DNA of 37,999 nucleotides, taken from IMG/VR virus record IMGVR_UViG_3300034061_005594, positions 1 to 37,999 of that record; one strand, given 5' to 3'. Every line of letters begins with the position of its first letter. Position 1 is the first letter of the stretch. A program made the position numbers and the translations under genes. The notes below the pieces were generated by a model. It searched no databases. It had not been told where the DNA came from and was given only the letters and a program-made list of their open reading frames with translations. Source of the DNA: a virus. This document shows positions 30,465 to 37,999 of the stretch, one piece after another.

Positions 30465-31283
30465 TTACCAAACGGTTTTACCACCATCAATTATTAAATT
30501 AGTTCCAGTCATATACGAACTCGCATCTGAACACATAAAAACAATAGCTCCTTTATATTCATCGATATCTGCCATTCTACCCATTGGTATAATATTAGAT
30601 AACTTATTAACAAAATCAATCGGATGGTCATTATAAACCCCAGTCGGACTTAAACAATTTACTCTAATATTCTTTTTAGCAAAATATGTTGAAAGATATT
30701 TAGTCATACCTACTATTGCCCACTTAGCTGCCGAATATGTTATTGGTTTTACATTCTGTTCATTTTCTAATTTTGTTTCATCTCTGTAAATTCTTTGGTC
30801 TGGTGCAATTACCCCTAAATCAGATGATATGTTTAATACAACTCCACCACCATTTTCTAACATTTTATTACATATTACTTGTGAAGTTATAAATGTTCCA
30901 TTTATAATAGCATCAATACCCTCTTTGAAGTAAGATTCAGTCATCACCTCAAATCTAGTCTCAGGTGTCAAACTTTTACTGTCTTTAGTAACTTTAGGAT
31001 CTTTAGCTGCATTATTAATAAGAATGTCAATCTTATCGTATTTTTTTGAAACATTACTTACACTAATTTTATCTGTAACATCCATATATTCAACAAAAAC
31101 ATTTTCTTTCCCATACATTAAAGAAATTTCTTTATACTTGATTGATAGTTTGTCAATATCAATATCAGTAAGAATTACTTTTGCACCATATTCTAAAAGA
31201 GCTTCAGCATGTTTTGGACCTAATAAACCTGCTGCACCTGTAATTAAAGCAGTTTTACCATCTAAATCAAATAGATTTCTCAT
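30465..31283 (-). CDS. Short-chain dehydrogenase/reductase (PtmA-like)
   Basis: 272 residues, classical SDR: NAD motif TALITGAAGLLGPKHAEALL, NNAA, catalytic Ser in VVLNISSDLGVI, and YSAAK in ITYSAAKWAIVGMTKYL. The 'AGLLG.KHAEAL.E.GAkVIltDI' opening resembles SDRs that sit beside NeuA/NeuB genes in flagellin and LPS loci (PtmA type). Overlaps the TIM-barrel gene by ATGA (31280-31283). It probably oxidises or reduces a sugar precursor of the nonulosonate branch; the exact step is unknown. Confidence 0.88.
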   Translation of the reverse strand: MRNLFDLDGKTALITGAAGLLGPKHAEALLEYGAKVILTDIDIDKLSIKYKEISLMYGKENVFVEYMDVTDKISVSNVSKKYDKIDILINNAAKDPKVTKDSKSLTPETRFEVMTESYFKEGIDAIINGTFITSQVICNKMLENGGGVVLNISSDLGVIAPDQRIYRDETKLENEQNVKPITYSAAKWAIVGMTKYLSTYFAKKNIRVNCLSPTGVYNDHPIDFVNKLSNIIPMGRMADIDEYKGAIVFMCSDASSYMTGTNLIIDGGKTVW

Positions 31284-32050
31284 AATAAATTTTTTATTTT
31301 TTCGTATGTGTTTTTTATATAATTTATTTCGTCATCATCAACACCTCTTGCCAATTGTAATATAATATTTTCATTGTAGTTAATATTTTTTAATGAATCA
31401 ATTATAGTTTTGAAGTCAGTGTCACCTAAACCAAATTGTTTTGTTTGACCTTTGTAAGTTCTATCTTTGAAATGGACATTTTTTATTTTAGAACCAAAAA
31501 AGGATATTAATTCTTTATGGTTTATTTTTTCTTTATATACTGAGGTAAAATTACCAGTGTCGTAAGTTATATAATAATTTGGTTGGTTTTCTACGAATTC
31601 TTTTACTATTTCCTTATTACATTCAAATTCAAAACAGAAATTAATTATTGGATATTTTTTTGTAATAGGTATTAAGTTGTTGAGAAATTTGTATCTAATG
31701 TTTTCGTCTTCTATTGAACTATCTTCCAAAAGTGGAATTACAATTTTACTTAATTCCAATTCTAACATTCTGTCCAAAACGGGTAACAAATTTTCGTTCA
31801 GAAAATCATATTCATAAAACGAACTATTAACCATTGTATCCATACACACTGAAAGTATCTTTGATGATAATATTTTTTCAGTAAAAAAGGGATTATTAAA
31901 ATTAAATTCAGGTGTTATTAACCATTCAATACCACTAAGTTCAACTTCAGTCAAATCCAAAAATTCTTTTTCCCAAGTTAAAAATGGAAACTCTTGTATT
32001 TTATTATTAATTGGTTTACTCAATCTACCTTGTAAAATCCCAAAAATCAT
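31280..32050 (-). CDS. Sugar phosphate isomerase/epimerase-like TIM-barrel protein
   Basis: 256 residues. Opens MIFGILQGRLSKPINNKIQE, a pattern of the AP-endonuclease-2/xylose isomerase-like TIM barrels. Candidate metal ligands are Glu in NFCFEFECN, Asp in YYITYDTGNF, and His/Asp in IKNVHFKDRTYKGQTKQFGL followed by GDTDF. Coupled by ATGA overlaps to genes on both sides (31280-31283 and 32047-32050). In this setting it would epimerise a sugar intermediate of the nonulosonate branch; substrate unknown. Confidence 0.8.
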   Translation of the reverse strand: MIFGILQGRLSKPINNKIQEFPFLTWEKEFLDLTEVELSGIEWLITPEFNFNNPFFTEKILSSKILSVCMDTMVNSSFYEYDFLNENLLPVLDRMLELELSKIVIPLLEDSSIEDENIRYKFLNNLIPITKKYPIINFCFEFECNKEIVKEFVENQPNYYITYDTGNFTSVYKEKINHKELISFFGSKIKNVHFKDRTYKGQTKQFGLGDTDFKTIIDSLKNINYNENIILQLARGVDDDEINYIKNTYEKIKNLL

Positions 32051-33015
32051 TTTTTCCCAAAATTATAAGGTGTTGGTGCTGAAGAAGATAATTGAAATTC
32101 AGTGTTAAAATCTTTAATTTGTTTTTCAATATCTATTCCAACATTTTCACTCCATTTATTTAACAATTTTCTTGTAATTTTACCCATACCATTTGTTAAT
32201 TCAATGTAATTAATTGATGTCATTGGAAGAATACAAAATGGGGTTGCAGTCATAAAACATTCATCTGATGTGTACGCATCATAAAGAGTTAAGTCGGTTT
32301 CAATACATTCAATATTAAGTTCTTCACATAAATCAAATATATAATCCCTACTAATACCTCTCAATATATTATGTCCTTTTGGTGTTAAAACTCTACCATT
32401 TTTTACAAAAAAAACATTGTCACCACTACCTTCAGCTATATAACCATTTTCATCTAATAATATAGCCCAATTGTTTTCCCCTTTATAAAACGAGGCTTCA
32501 ATATTCGCCATTTGATAGTGTAACCTACTTCTATTTTTTATTCTTGGGTCTAATAAATTATTACTAATAGCTCTTTGGGGGGTAATCACACCATTTATAC
32601 CCCCATCAAACAACTTACCCATACCATTTACTGTCCATTTAAGTGGAAAGTCAGCAATAATTACAGTGGGTTGTGGATTATCAAAGAGATGAGAATATAA
32701 ACCTAAAGGTCCCCTACTGATGTTTATCATTAGTCTATGTTCATCGGTAGCTAAAAAACTTGGTTCATTGACTTCAACAACTAAATTACAAAAATCAATC
32801 ATCTGTTCTTTGGTATATTGAATTGGAATTCTCAATATTTTTAATCCATTAAATAGTCTGTCAATATGTTCTTCTAACTTAAATTGTTTTTTATTAAATG
32901 ATCTAGTCATTTCAAAAACCATATCACCAAACATTAAAGCCGAATCATAAATAGAAATTTTAGCATCCATTTCATCGACAAATTCACCATTATAAAAAAC
33001 TTTTCTAATTGACAT
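32047..33015 (-). CDS. Class IV aminotransferase (IlvE/D-amino-acid transaminase fold)
   Basis: 322 residues from ATG 33015, which sits one base after the methyltransferase stop; the open frame to 33099 would overlap that gene. Motifs: KVFYNGEFVDEMDAKISIYD then SALMFGDMVFEMTR (N-terminus of the fold); the likely PLP Lys in DPRIKNRSRLHYQMANIEA; NGYIAEGSGDNVFFVKNGRV; and LTPKGHNILRGISRD. All are IlvE/DAAT family blocks. Such enzymes normally act on branched-chain or D-amino acids and are not usual in sugar loci, so it may supply an amino-acid substituent or aminate an unusual keto acid. Coupled by ATGA to the TIM-barrel gene. Confidence 0.88.
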   Translation of the reverse strand: MSIRKVFYNGEFVDEMDAKISIYDSALMFGDMVFEMTRSFNKKQFKLEEHIDRLFNGLKILRIPIQYTKEQMIDFCNLVVEVNEPSFLATDEHRLMINISRGPLGLYSHLFDNPQPTVIIADFPLKWTVNGMGKLFDGGINGVITPQRAISNNLLDPRIKNRSRLHYQMANIEASFYKGENNWAILLDENGYIAEGSGDNVFFVKNGRVLTPKGHNILRGISRDYIFDLCEELNIECIETDLTLYDAYTSDECFMTATPFCILPMTSINYIELTNGMGKITRKLLNKWSENVGIDIEKQIKDFNTEFQLSSSAPTPYNFGKK

Positions 33016-33016
33016 A

Positions 33017-33625
33017 TTATTTAATTTTACCATAAAAATAGTTCCTAATTGAACCATTATTTTTTTTATTGAAAAAACTTCCATATTCTTGAATATCAAT
33101 AACGTCTGAAAAATATTCCATCACTCCATTATTGTCTGTAAAATATTCTTTACCATATTCTTGAATACCATTAGGATATGTGTTTAATGTGTGAAAAAAA
33201 CCTTTCCCTTTGTGTTTTGATAGTATTTCTTTGAATTCTTTTAATTTTTCTAAAACATACCAAGTTACTTCAATCATCATAATACAATCAACATTATTGT
33301 ATAAATGTTCATTAGTTATGTCTGATACGATAAAATTACATTTAGGATAAAGTTTTTTTGCTTTATAAATTGCATTCTTTGATATATCAACACCTACAGA
33401 TACATCACATAGTTCTTTTATTCTGTTTGTATAATGACCATGACCACAACCTAACTCAATAACGTTTTTATAATTGTTTTTTTTAATTATTGATAAACCC
33501 AAAGTTTTCTCATGACTATATATTTCTCTCGTTGACTGTTCCCATGGGTCATCAAATAAACGATACATTTCATCAAATTCCCCAACAAATTTTCCCCCTT
33601 TAATTACAAAATCTTGGTATTTCAT
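33017..33625 (-). CDS. SAM-dependent methyltransferase
   Basis: 202 residues, class I methyltransferase: motif I VIELGCGHGHYTNRI near residue 55, SVGVDISKNAIYKAKKLYP, and the acidic DITNEHLYNNVDCIMMIEVT block. The N-terminus (EMYRLFDDPWEQSTREIYSH) resembles sugar-locus methyltransferases of the NodS type. It overlaps the NeuA-like gene by ATGA (33622-33625), so it probably methylates a sugar made by this operon, but a glycan or protein target is equally open. Confidence 0.87.
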   Translation of the reverse strand: MKYQDFVIKGGKFVGEFDEMYRLFDDPWEQSTREIYSHEKTLGLSIIKKNNYKNVIELGCGHGHYTNRIKELCDVSVGVDISKNAIYKAKKLYPKCNFIVSDITNEHLYNNVDCIMMIEVTWYVLEKLKEFKEILSKHKGKGFFHTLNTYPNGIQEYGKEYFTDNNGVMEYFSDVIDIQEYGSFFNKKNNGSIRNYFYGKIK

Positions 33626-34293
33626 TTCATTTTGTTTTTATAAATAATTTCACAAAGTTCCAAATCCTCTAAACTATCAATCTCAAACATTTTCCAATTT
33701 TCCATTAATGAAAAACCAATTTTTCCAAATAATCTGTTTTTACTCTCTAAAAAACCTTTTTTATTAAAAACATAGATTGAGCCGTTCTCAACATATTGTT
33801 TTTCAGAATCTTGTCTTCTTTTTCTATTTTGGTGGTCATAATTAACACTTCTCAATTTACCATTATTAGATTCCCAAATTAACATATCTTCTAATTCTGA
33901 TGCCGAAAATACAGAATCAAAACCACCATCAATTAAAGTTTTTATACAATTATCAATATCATAACTACTTCTTAAAGGTGAAGTCACTTGTAAAAAAACA
34001 ATGTAATCATATTCTTCATCCAAAGTTTCAATTACATGAAGTAACGCACTTTCACTTGTTGAAGTATCCGTTGAAAGATAATTTGGTCTGATTAATATTT
34101 CAGCGCCATAGGACTTAGATATTTTTAATATTTCTTCACAATCACTACTTACAACAACCTTATTTATATGTTTTGATTCTATTGCTTGACTTATTGTATG
34201 ACCTATTAAATGTTTGTTCGCAAATTGAATAATATTCTTTTTAGGTATTCCTTTACTTCCACCTCTCGCCGGAATTATACATAAAATATTCAT
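33622..34293 (-). CDS. neuA: CMP-nonulosonate cytidylyltransferase (NeuA-like)
   Basis: Activates a nonulosonic acid with CTP to CMP-sugar. 223 residues, typical. The signature IIPARGGSKGIPKKNIIQFA is intact; VVVSSDCEEILKISKSYGAE, TSTSESALLHVIE and YIVFLQVTSPLRSSYDI follow as in NeuA/PseF/LegF. Coupled by ATGA to the genes on both sides. The substrate would be the product of the NeuB-like enzyme about 4 kb downstream on the same strand. It cannot be assigned to Neu5Ac, Pse or Leg from sequence alone. Confidence 0.92.
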   Translation of the reverse strand: MNILCIIPARGGSKGIPKKNIIQFANKHLIGHTISQAIESKHINKVVVSSDCEEILKISKSYGAEILIRPNYLSTDTSTSESALLHVIETLDEEYDYIVFLQVTSPLRSSYDIDNCIKTLIDGGFDSVFSASELEDMLIWESNNGKLRSVNYDHQNRKRRQDSEKQYVENGSIYVFNKKGFLESKNRLFGKIGFSLMENWKMFEIDSLEDLELCEIIYKNKMK

Positions 34294-35006
34294 AATTTCT
34301 CAGTATTAAATATTGTTGATAGTGGTGAATCCTGACTTAAATTAATAATTTGTACCCCAACTTTTTCAGCACTCTCAAGAATAATCTTGAAATCATTTAA
34401 TATATTTTCTAAATAAGGGTCAAACGAATCCGAATTAATTGTTTTAGAATTAAAATAACCTTTTTTATAATTTAAGTCAACACCTGTTAAATATATTTTT
34501 TTACAACCCAAAAGTATCGATAATGCTAACATATGTAAGGCAACCGTGTCTCCAGAACCATACCTTGATGGGTTACCAGTATAGTTTTGTAATTCTTCTT
34601 GAAGAGTTAATCTATTTTCAACAAAGTTGTTGCAATTGTTTGGGCAATTACTACATTTTTTATTATCAAAGTGTCTTTGATCATAACCAATATATTTTAC
34701 GTTAATTAAATTTTTTTCAATCCATTCTATTGGTGTTGTGTCAACAGAATCTGAATGAACTATTACACTATCCTTGTATTTGATTATTCTTTCATACATA
34801 GAAACTATAGTTGATATTGAATTAGCAAAAACCCAATAATCTGGTATGATATCACAAACTAAATCAATATCATTACAAGATATAAAAACTATATTTGTTC
34901 TATTTTCATTTATAAATTTAATTGAATCTCCAAGTGAAGGTCCTAAACCACAAACAAATGCAGTTTTATTGGCTTCGATGTTTATGATTTTTTTTATAGA
35001 TGACAT
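34290..35006 (-). CDS. DUF115/Maf-like Rossmann protein, putative nonulosonate transferase
   Basis: 238 residues. Opens with TAFVCGLGPSLGDSIKFINE (a nucleotide-type Gly motif 'v.G.GPSL') and has a conserved C-terminal block RYGSGDTVALHMLALSILLG then CKKIYLTGVDLNY. Both recall DUF115/Maf proteins, which transfer pseudaminic or legionaminic acid to flagellin in other bacteria. A four-Cys cluster KKCSNCPNNCNNF near residue 115 could bind metal. It is coupled to the NeuA-like gene by ATGA. A sugar-transfer or sugar-sensing role is inferred from context. Confidence 0.68.
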   Translation of the reverse strand: MSSIKKIINIEANKTAFVCGLGPSLGDSIKFINENRTNIVFISCNDIDLVCDIIPDYWVFANSISTIVSMYERIIKYKDSVIVHSDSVDTTPIEWIEKNLINVKYIGYDQRHFDNKKCSNCPNNCNNFVENRLTLQEELQNYTGNPSRYGSGDTVALHMLALSILLGCKKIYLTGVDLNYKKGYFNSKTINSDSFDPYLENILNDFKIILESAEKVGVQIINLSQDSPLSTIFNTEKL

Positions 35007-35011
35007 AAAAG

Positions 35012-35170
35012 TTAATTTTCAGATATAACCCATTTAATAAATTTAGACAAACCATATTCTAAATCGTACTTTGGTACCCAATTTAATTCAGTTTTTATTT
35101 TATAAATATTACCTTTTGCATATAATATATCACCTGGTCTATGATAATCAGTTACAATAATTTTTTTCAT
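35012..35170 (-). pseudogene. Relic of an SDR sugar epimerase with large internal deletion (52 codons)
   Basis: A short frame reads MKKIIVT, the classical start of an NAD-dependent sugar epimerase, directly joined to DYHRPGDILYAKGNIYKIKT and ELNWVPKYDLEYGLSKFIKW, a normal C-terminal end of such enzymes. The catalytic middle of about 250 residues, including the Gly motif and YxxxK, is missing. The frame is intact and starts in an ATGA overlap with GT11 copy 2, as intact neighbours do, so it may still be translated. In-frame internal deletion of a UDP- or GDP-sugar epimerase is the best explanation. A real mini-protein is the alternative. Confidence 0.7.
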
Positions 35171-35961
35171 ATCACAAACCAATTTTTACAATACAAGTCA
35201 TTTGTGTTATAGTGGCTTAATTTTCTACCAAACCACAAAGATGGGGCTATAACTTTTTTGTTTTCATTTTTATTCAACCATGTCCCCCACCAACTAAAGG
35301 TTGAGTTTGCTATAATATTGTGTGTGCACAAGGACATTAAATATAGTTGTTCAAAATCCTCGAATTCATTAACAAATGTTTTATTTTTTATAAAAGAAAG
35401 ATTGGATTTACACCATTCTAAATCGTCTGAAAAAATTAAAAAATTAATATTTTGTCCAACAATATTTATTGCCTTCTCGTAGTAATTTATATCAAGTAAT
35501 GGGTGGAAGTCACTCAAATGAGTGTAATCACCTCTTCTAATATGAATGGAACAAGTTTCTGAAAGTGAGTGTTGATTAAAAAATTCATCTACCTTTTTTT
35601 TCGTTTTTTCACTTGGTTGGAACAATTCTAAAATATCATTTCTATTTTCGTAAAAGTATTTTTCACTCTGAAAATAACCTTTTAATTCTACATTTGATTC
35701 TAAATTAGGAATTGGACTAAATGAAAAATTGTTTTCTGGATAAACAACTTGAACATTTGTTTTTTTGTCAAACGTAATTTTTCTCAATATGTTTTCAGTG
35801 TAATAAGTATAAGAACGATGAGGACAAACTCCCATCATCTCATCACAATAAAATTTTTTATTTTGTTTGAGGGCAGTCGAAAATGTTGTTGCTATTTGAA
35901 ATAACATATTTCCCAACCCACCATTTAGTTGGATTGTAATATTGTATTGTTTATCATCCAT
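35167..35961 (-). CDS. Alpha-1,2-fucosyltransferase-like (GT11), copy 2
   Basis: 264 residues, paralogue of 28528-29322. Motifs: LNGGLGNMLFQIATTFSTAL, SIHIRRGDYTHL (HxRRGD), LIFSDDLEWCKSNLSF, LYLMSLCTHNIIANSTFSWW and the shared end ending NTNDLYCKNWFVI. The conserved LKGYFQSEKYF block is also common to both copies. Divergence is spread along the length, so the duplication is not recent. Two copies suggest two acceptor positions or two sugar donors (fucose and a colitose-like sugar). Confidence 0.92.
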   Translation of the reverse strand: MDDKQYNITIQLNGGLGNMLFQIATTFSTALKQNKKFYCDEMMGVCPHRSYTYYTENILRKITFDKKTNVQVVYPENNFSFSPIPNLESNVELKGYFQSEKYFYENRNDILELFQPSEKTKKKVDEFFNQHSLSETCSIHIRRGDYTHLSDFHPLLDINYYEKAINIVGQNINFLIFSDDLEWCKSNLSFIKNKTFVNEFEDFEQLYLMSLCTHNIIANSTFSWWGTWLNKNENKKVIAPSLWFGRKLSHYNTNDLYCKNWFVI

Positions 35962-35983
35962 TTTTATGTGTTTTAACTTATTT

Positions 35984-36793
35984 TTAATGAAGTACAGTTT
36001 TATTAAGAAGTAAATTTATTTCTTCACTTAATCTGTTTCTAAAATCACAATAATCAAACGATTTTTTGTAATTAATCTCAACATATGTTATCATTTCTTG
36101 ATAAGTTGTGGTTTTAATATTATTACATACATCAACCATCTCATCTAAGTTTTTTATATGAAACATACCTCTTAAATCGAAATAGTCACCAATGTTTTTA
36201 CATCCGATATATATAGGAATTGTTTTAGTTTGGAAACAATCTATTAATTTTTCAGTAAACAAATTATTATAAGTAATATTTTCAATAACAATATGGTATT
36301 GTGAATAAAATAACTCGTTTTTCCATAAAGTACTTTTTATTTTTTTCATTTCTGGATATCCAGTTATGGGAAAGTTACTACTATTGTATAAATGTAAAGG
36401 TATTGAGTTAATAAATTTACTTTTTTCGAGTAATGAATGTCTTAATTTGTGACCTTCACAATTAGACTTTCCACCAATCAATGTTGTTATACAAAATTCT
36501 TTTTCTATAGTCAAATCAAAGTTGTTTATCCATGTTGTACCATATGGAAAAAGTTTTGTATTCGGACACGAAGAAATAATGAATTGGTCATAGGTTAGAA
36601 TTAAGTCGAACTGATTGTAATTTTTTATAATATTTTCCCTTAAATTAGAAATTTCATTTGGTTCTATAACCCATAAAACTCTGACACAATTTTTAGATGT
36701 CGATGGAATTCTATCAACATATAATTCACAAGGTTTTTCTGTTTTGTAGTTAAAATCTAATCCAAAATTAGATAATATTTTCAAATCATACAT
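35984..36793 (-). CDS. Alpha-1,3-fucosyltransferase-like (GT10)
   Basis: 269 residues. The C-terminal half carries the GT10 signature: YHIVIENITYNNLFTEKLID, then CFQTKTIPIYIGCKNIGDYF, with the acidic Glu-Asn and Glu-Lys of the nucleotide-binding site. The N-terminal half (VLWVIEPNEISNLRENIIKN; LILTYDQFI; KLFPYGTTWI) is the matching acceptor domain. About 200 bases downstream of the Glf stop, with the severed Glf tail in between. It would use GDP-L-fucose, or a similar GDP-deoxy-sugar made by Gmd and its partners. Confidence 0.85.
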   Translation of the reverse strand: MYDLKILSNFGLDFNYKTEKPCELYVDRIPSTSKNCVRVLWVIEPNEISNLRENIIKNYNQFDLILTYDQFIISSCPNTKLFPYGTTWINNFDLTIEKEFCITTLIGGKSNCEGHKLRHSLLEKSKFINSIPLHLYNSSNFPITGYPEMKKIKSTLWKNELFYSQYHIVIENITYNNLFTEKLIDCFQTKTIPIYIGCKNIGDYFDLRGMFHIKNLDEMVDVCNNIKTTTYQEMITYVEINYKKSFDYCDFRNRLSEEINLLLNKTVLH

Positions 36794-36797
36794 TTAT

Positions 36798-36992
36798 TTA
36801 ACTTGTTAAAATTTTAATCGTGTCAAATGCACTTTTTATTACTTGGTGCATGTCAAAATATTTGTATTGTCCAAGTCTCCCACCAAAAATATATTTATTT
36901 TGATTGTCGGTTAATTTTTTATACTTTGAATATTTTAAGTTATTTTCAGAGTCGTTAACTGGATAGTATGGTTCAGTAATTTCTACCTTATA
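36798..36992 (-). pseudogene. Severed C-terminal end of UDP-galactopyranose mutase
   Basis: In the same frame as the Glf gene and immediately after its TAA stop. It encodes YKVEITEPYYPVNDSENNLK and ends with IFGGRLGQYKYFDMHQVIKS plus a short tail, stop at 36798. The GGRLGxYxYxDMH motif is the conserved FAD- and substrate-binding C-terminus of UGM. With this part the protein would be about 364 residues, the family's normal length. No start codon is well placed to express it alone. Confidence 0.85.
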
Positions 36993-37892
36993 TTAATAAT
37001 GGGTTTCGTAAGTTATACAAGTTACATTCGAATCAGAATTTTCGAAATGTTTGTGTTCAATCGTTCTTGTATAAGGAATATCAACATCTGTATAGTTTAT
37101 TATTGCAGTTCCTTGGAAGTTTTCGACATCGTACTTTATATGTTCAAATTTAGTAGTTTTATATTCTAACTCACCATAACAATAATTATAAAATTTGTCA
37201 ATAGGTCCTGTATAAATAATTTGATTAGCAATATTATCCCAATATTCCTTGTTATCAAAATAATCAACATTTAATTTTACCTCTATCCCTTGTAAAAGTT
37301 TTTCAAAAATTGCTGTATATCCACCAATTGGAATTCCTTGGTATGTGTCATTAAAATAATTATTATTATATGTAAATCTTACTGGTAATCTTTTGATGAT
37401 TTCTTTTGGTAACTCGTTTGGTGGTTTTCTCCATTGTTTTGTAGTGTATCCTTTTATTAATTTTTCATAAACATCAAAACCTACCAACTTTATAGCTTGT
37501 TCTTCCAAATTAGTTGGTTCACCTACACTGATAGATTGTTTTTTTATAATTTCTTGTGCTTCCGATGGTGTTTTTACATTCCATAATTGATTGAAAGTCC
37601 ACATATTGAAGGGTAAAGAAAAAAATTCATCTTTGTAGTTTGCTATAGGGGTTAACACAAAATTATTGAATTTTGTATATTGATTAATCCACTTCCATAT
37701 CTCTTCATCAGAGGTATGGAAAATATGTGGACCATAATAATGGATATTTATATTATCTTTTTTTTCGGTGTAACAATTTCCTCCAATATGATTTCTTTTA
37801 TCAATCACGACACATCTAAATCCCTTGTCTGTTAATTCTCGTGCACAGATAGACCCAAAGAAACCACTTCCAACAATCAAATAATCAAACAT
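36993..37892 (-). CDS. glf: UDP-galactopyranose mutase, cut short by an in-frame TAA
   Basis: Flavoenzyme that interconverts UDP-galactopyranose and UDP-galactofuranose. 299 residues before the stop. FAD motif YLIVGSGFFGSICARELTDK at residues 4-23, VVIDKRNHIGGNCYTEKKDN, YGPHIFHTSDEEIWKWINQY (active-site His), GYTTKQWRKPP and RFTYNNNYFNDTYQGIPIGG are all normal. The chain ends TCITYETHY, where the family continues to YYPVN and GGRLGxYxYxD; that remainder is encoded in frame directly after the stop (TAT TAA TAT). So the C-terminal 64 residues are lost unless the stop is read through, and activity is doubtful. Confidence 0.9.
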   Translation of the reverse strand: MFDYLIVGSGFFGSICARELTDKGFRCVVIDKRNHIGGNCYTEKKDNINIHYYGPHIFHTSDEEIWKWINQYTKFNNFVLTPIANYKDEFFSLPFNMWTFNQLWNVKTPSEAQEIIKKQSISVGEPTNLEEQAIKLVGFDVYEKLIKGYTTKQWRKPPNELPKEIIKRLPVRFTYNNNYFNDTYQGIPIGGYTAIFEKLLQGIEVKLNVDYFDNKEYWDNIANQIIYTGPIDKFYNYCYGELEYKTTKFEHIKYDVENFQGTAIINYTDVDIPYTRTIEHKHFENSDSNVTCITYETHY

Positions 37893-37999
37893 TCAATATC
37901 AAATCTATTTTAACGTTACCTTTATTACCTTCATTCCAAAATAAACTTATTAAATGATTTCTTTTATTGAAAATTTTATCCCAACCAATAAAATCAGAT
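37885..37999 (-). CDS. C-terminal end of an unidentified gene (partial)
   Basis: Open frame entering from the window edge and stopping at 37885, overlapping the Glf start by 8 bases. The visible 37 residues include SDFIGWDKIFNKRNHLISLF then WNEGNKGNVKIDLILNV. No family can be named from this length. Its overlap with Glf suggests the same operon. Confidence 0.6.
   Translation of the reverse strand, partial: SDFIGWDKIFNKRNHLISLFWNEGNKGNVKIDLILNV

Noticed and set aside
34523-34705. Small plus-strand open frames opposite the glycan island (here and at 28421, 31024, 33900, 35258).
   Set aside because: They lie fully inside well-supported minus-strand genes and show no promoter box or conserved domain.
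36993-36995. Possible stop-codon reassignment (TAA read as an amino acid) to explain the split Glf.
   Set aside because: TAA ends most genes in the window, including capsid and scaffold, so it is a normal stop here.
1-37999. Search by eye for tRNA genes, CRISPR arrays, insertion sequences and integrase or attachment sites.
   Set aside because: No cloverleaf-like segment, regularly spaced repeat, transposase or integrase was found. Short tRNAs in coding regions cannot be wholly excluded without a covariance-model search.

Overview
The window is a piece of a T4-type myovirus genome (Caudoviricetes), AT-rich (roughly one third G+C by eye), and the host is most likely a member of the Bacteroidota (Flavobacteria-like). 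The phage call rests on a T4-ordered head module: terminase large subunit, portal, prohead protease, acidic scaffold, major capsid protein. A gp55-type late sigma factor, a gp5-like baseplate protein and PhoH support it. The host call is inference. Start codons are preceded by A-rich leaders with essentially no Shine-Dalgarno sequence. A small protein resembling Bacteroidota DUF4494 is present, and the phage carries a bS21 ribosomal protein of the Flavobacteria type.

Layout. 1-9214 (+): terminase (5' truncated by the window edge), a 48-residue protein, portal, a helical head protein, a lone minus-strand bS21 gene, a small unknown, prohead protease, a DUF4494-like protein, scaffold and major capsid protein, closed by a strong terminator. 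9323-12457 (+, with one small minus-strand gene): an HNH endonuclease and three proteins with a short N-terminal leader ending in (L/I/V)xE, the T4 prohead-protease cleavage signature also seen at residue 60 of the capsid protein. 12458-20478 (-): a small unknown, another leader-bearing Cys-rich protein, two twin Cys-rich tail-type proteins sharing a nearly identical 156-bp end, a large adhesin-like protein, a gp5-like baseplate protein and a large tail/baseplate protein. 20491-24753 (-): late sigma factor, two glycosyltransferases, small unknowns and PhoH. 24754-37999 (-): a long glycan island with Gmd, GDP-fucose synthase-like, a ColD-like PLP enzyme, NeuB- and NeuA-like enzymes, SDR, class IV aminotransferase, TIM-barrel epimerase, methyltransferase, several fucosyltransferase-like enzymes and UDP-galactopyranose mutase.

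How it fits together. An octamer ATATTTAT sits 12-19 bases upstream of the start codon of many virion genes on both strands (5 bases for the HNH gene), and I saw none upstream of glycan-island genes. It resembles a modified Bacteroidota -7 box and is a good candidate for the late promoter read by the gp55-like factor encoded here. The head module probably loads internal proteins into the capsid by a removable leader cut by the gp21-like protease. The glycan island can plausibly make GDP-fucose and/or a 3,6-dideoxyhexose, a CMP-nonulosonate-like sugar and UDP-galactofuranose, and transfer them. Several genes are joined by 4-base ATGA overlaps, so they are probably translationally coupled.

Decay is visible in the island. 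The galactopyranose mutase has an in-frame TAA followed by its intact C-terminal end. A 52-codon relic joins the first residues of an SDR epimerase to its last 45.

No tRNA, rRNA, CRISPR array or insertion sequence was seen. No stretch of more than about 110 bases lacks a gene or a recognisable gene remnant.
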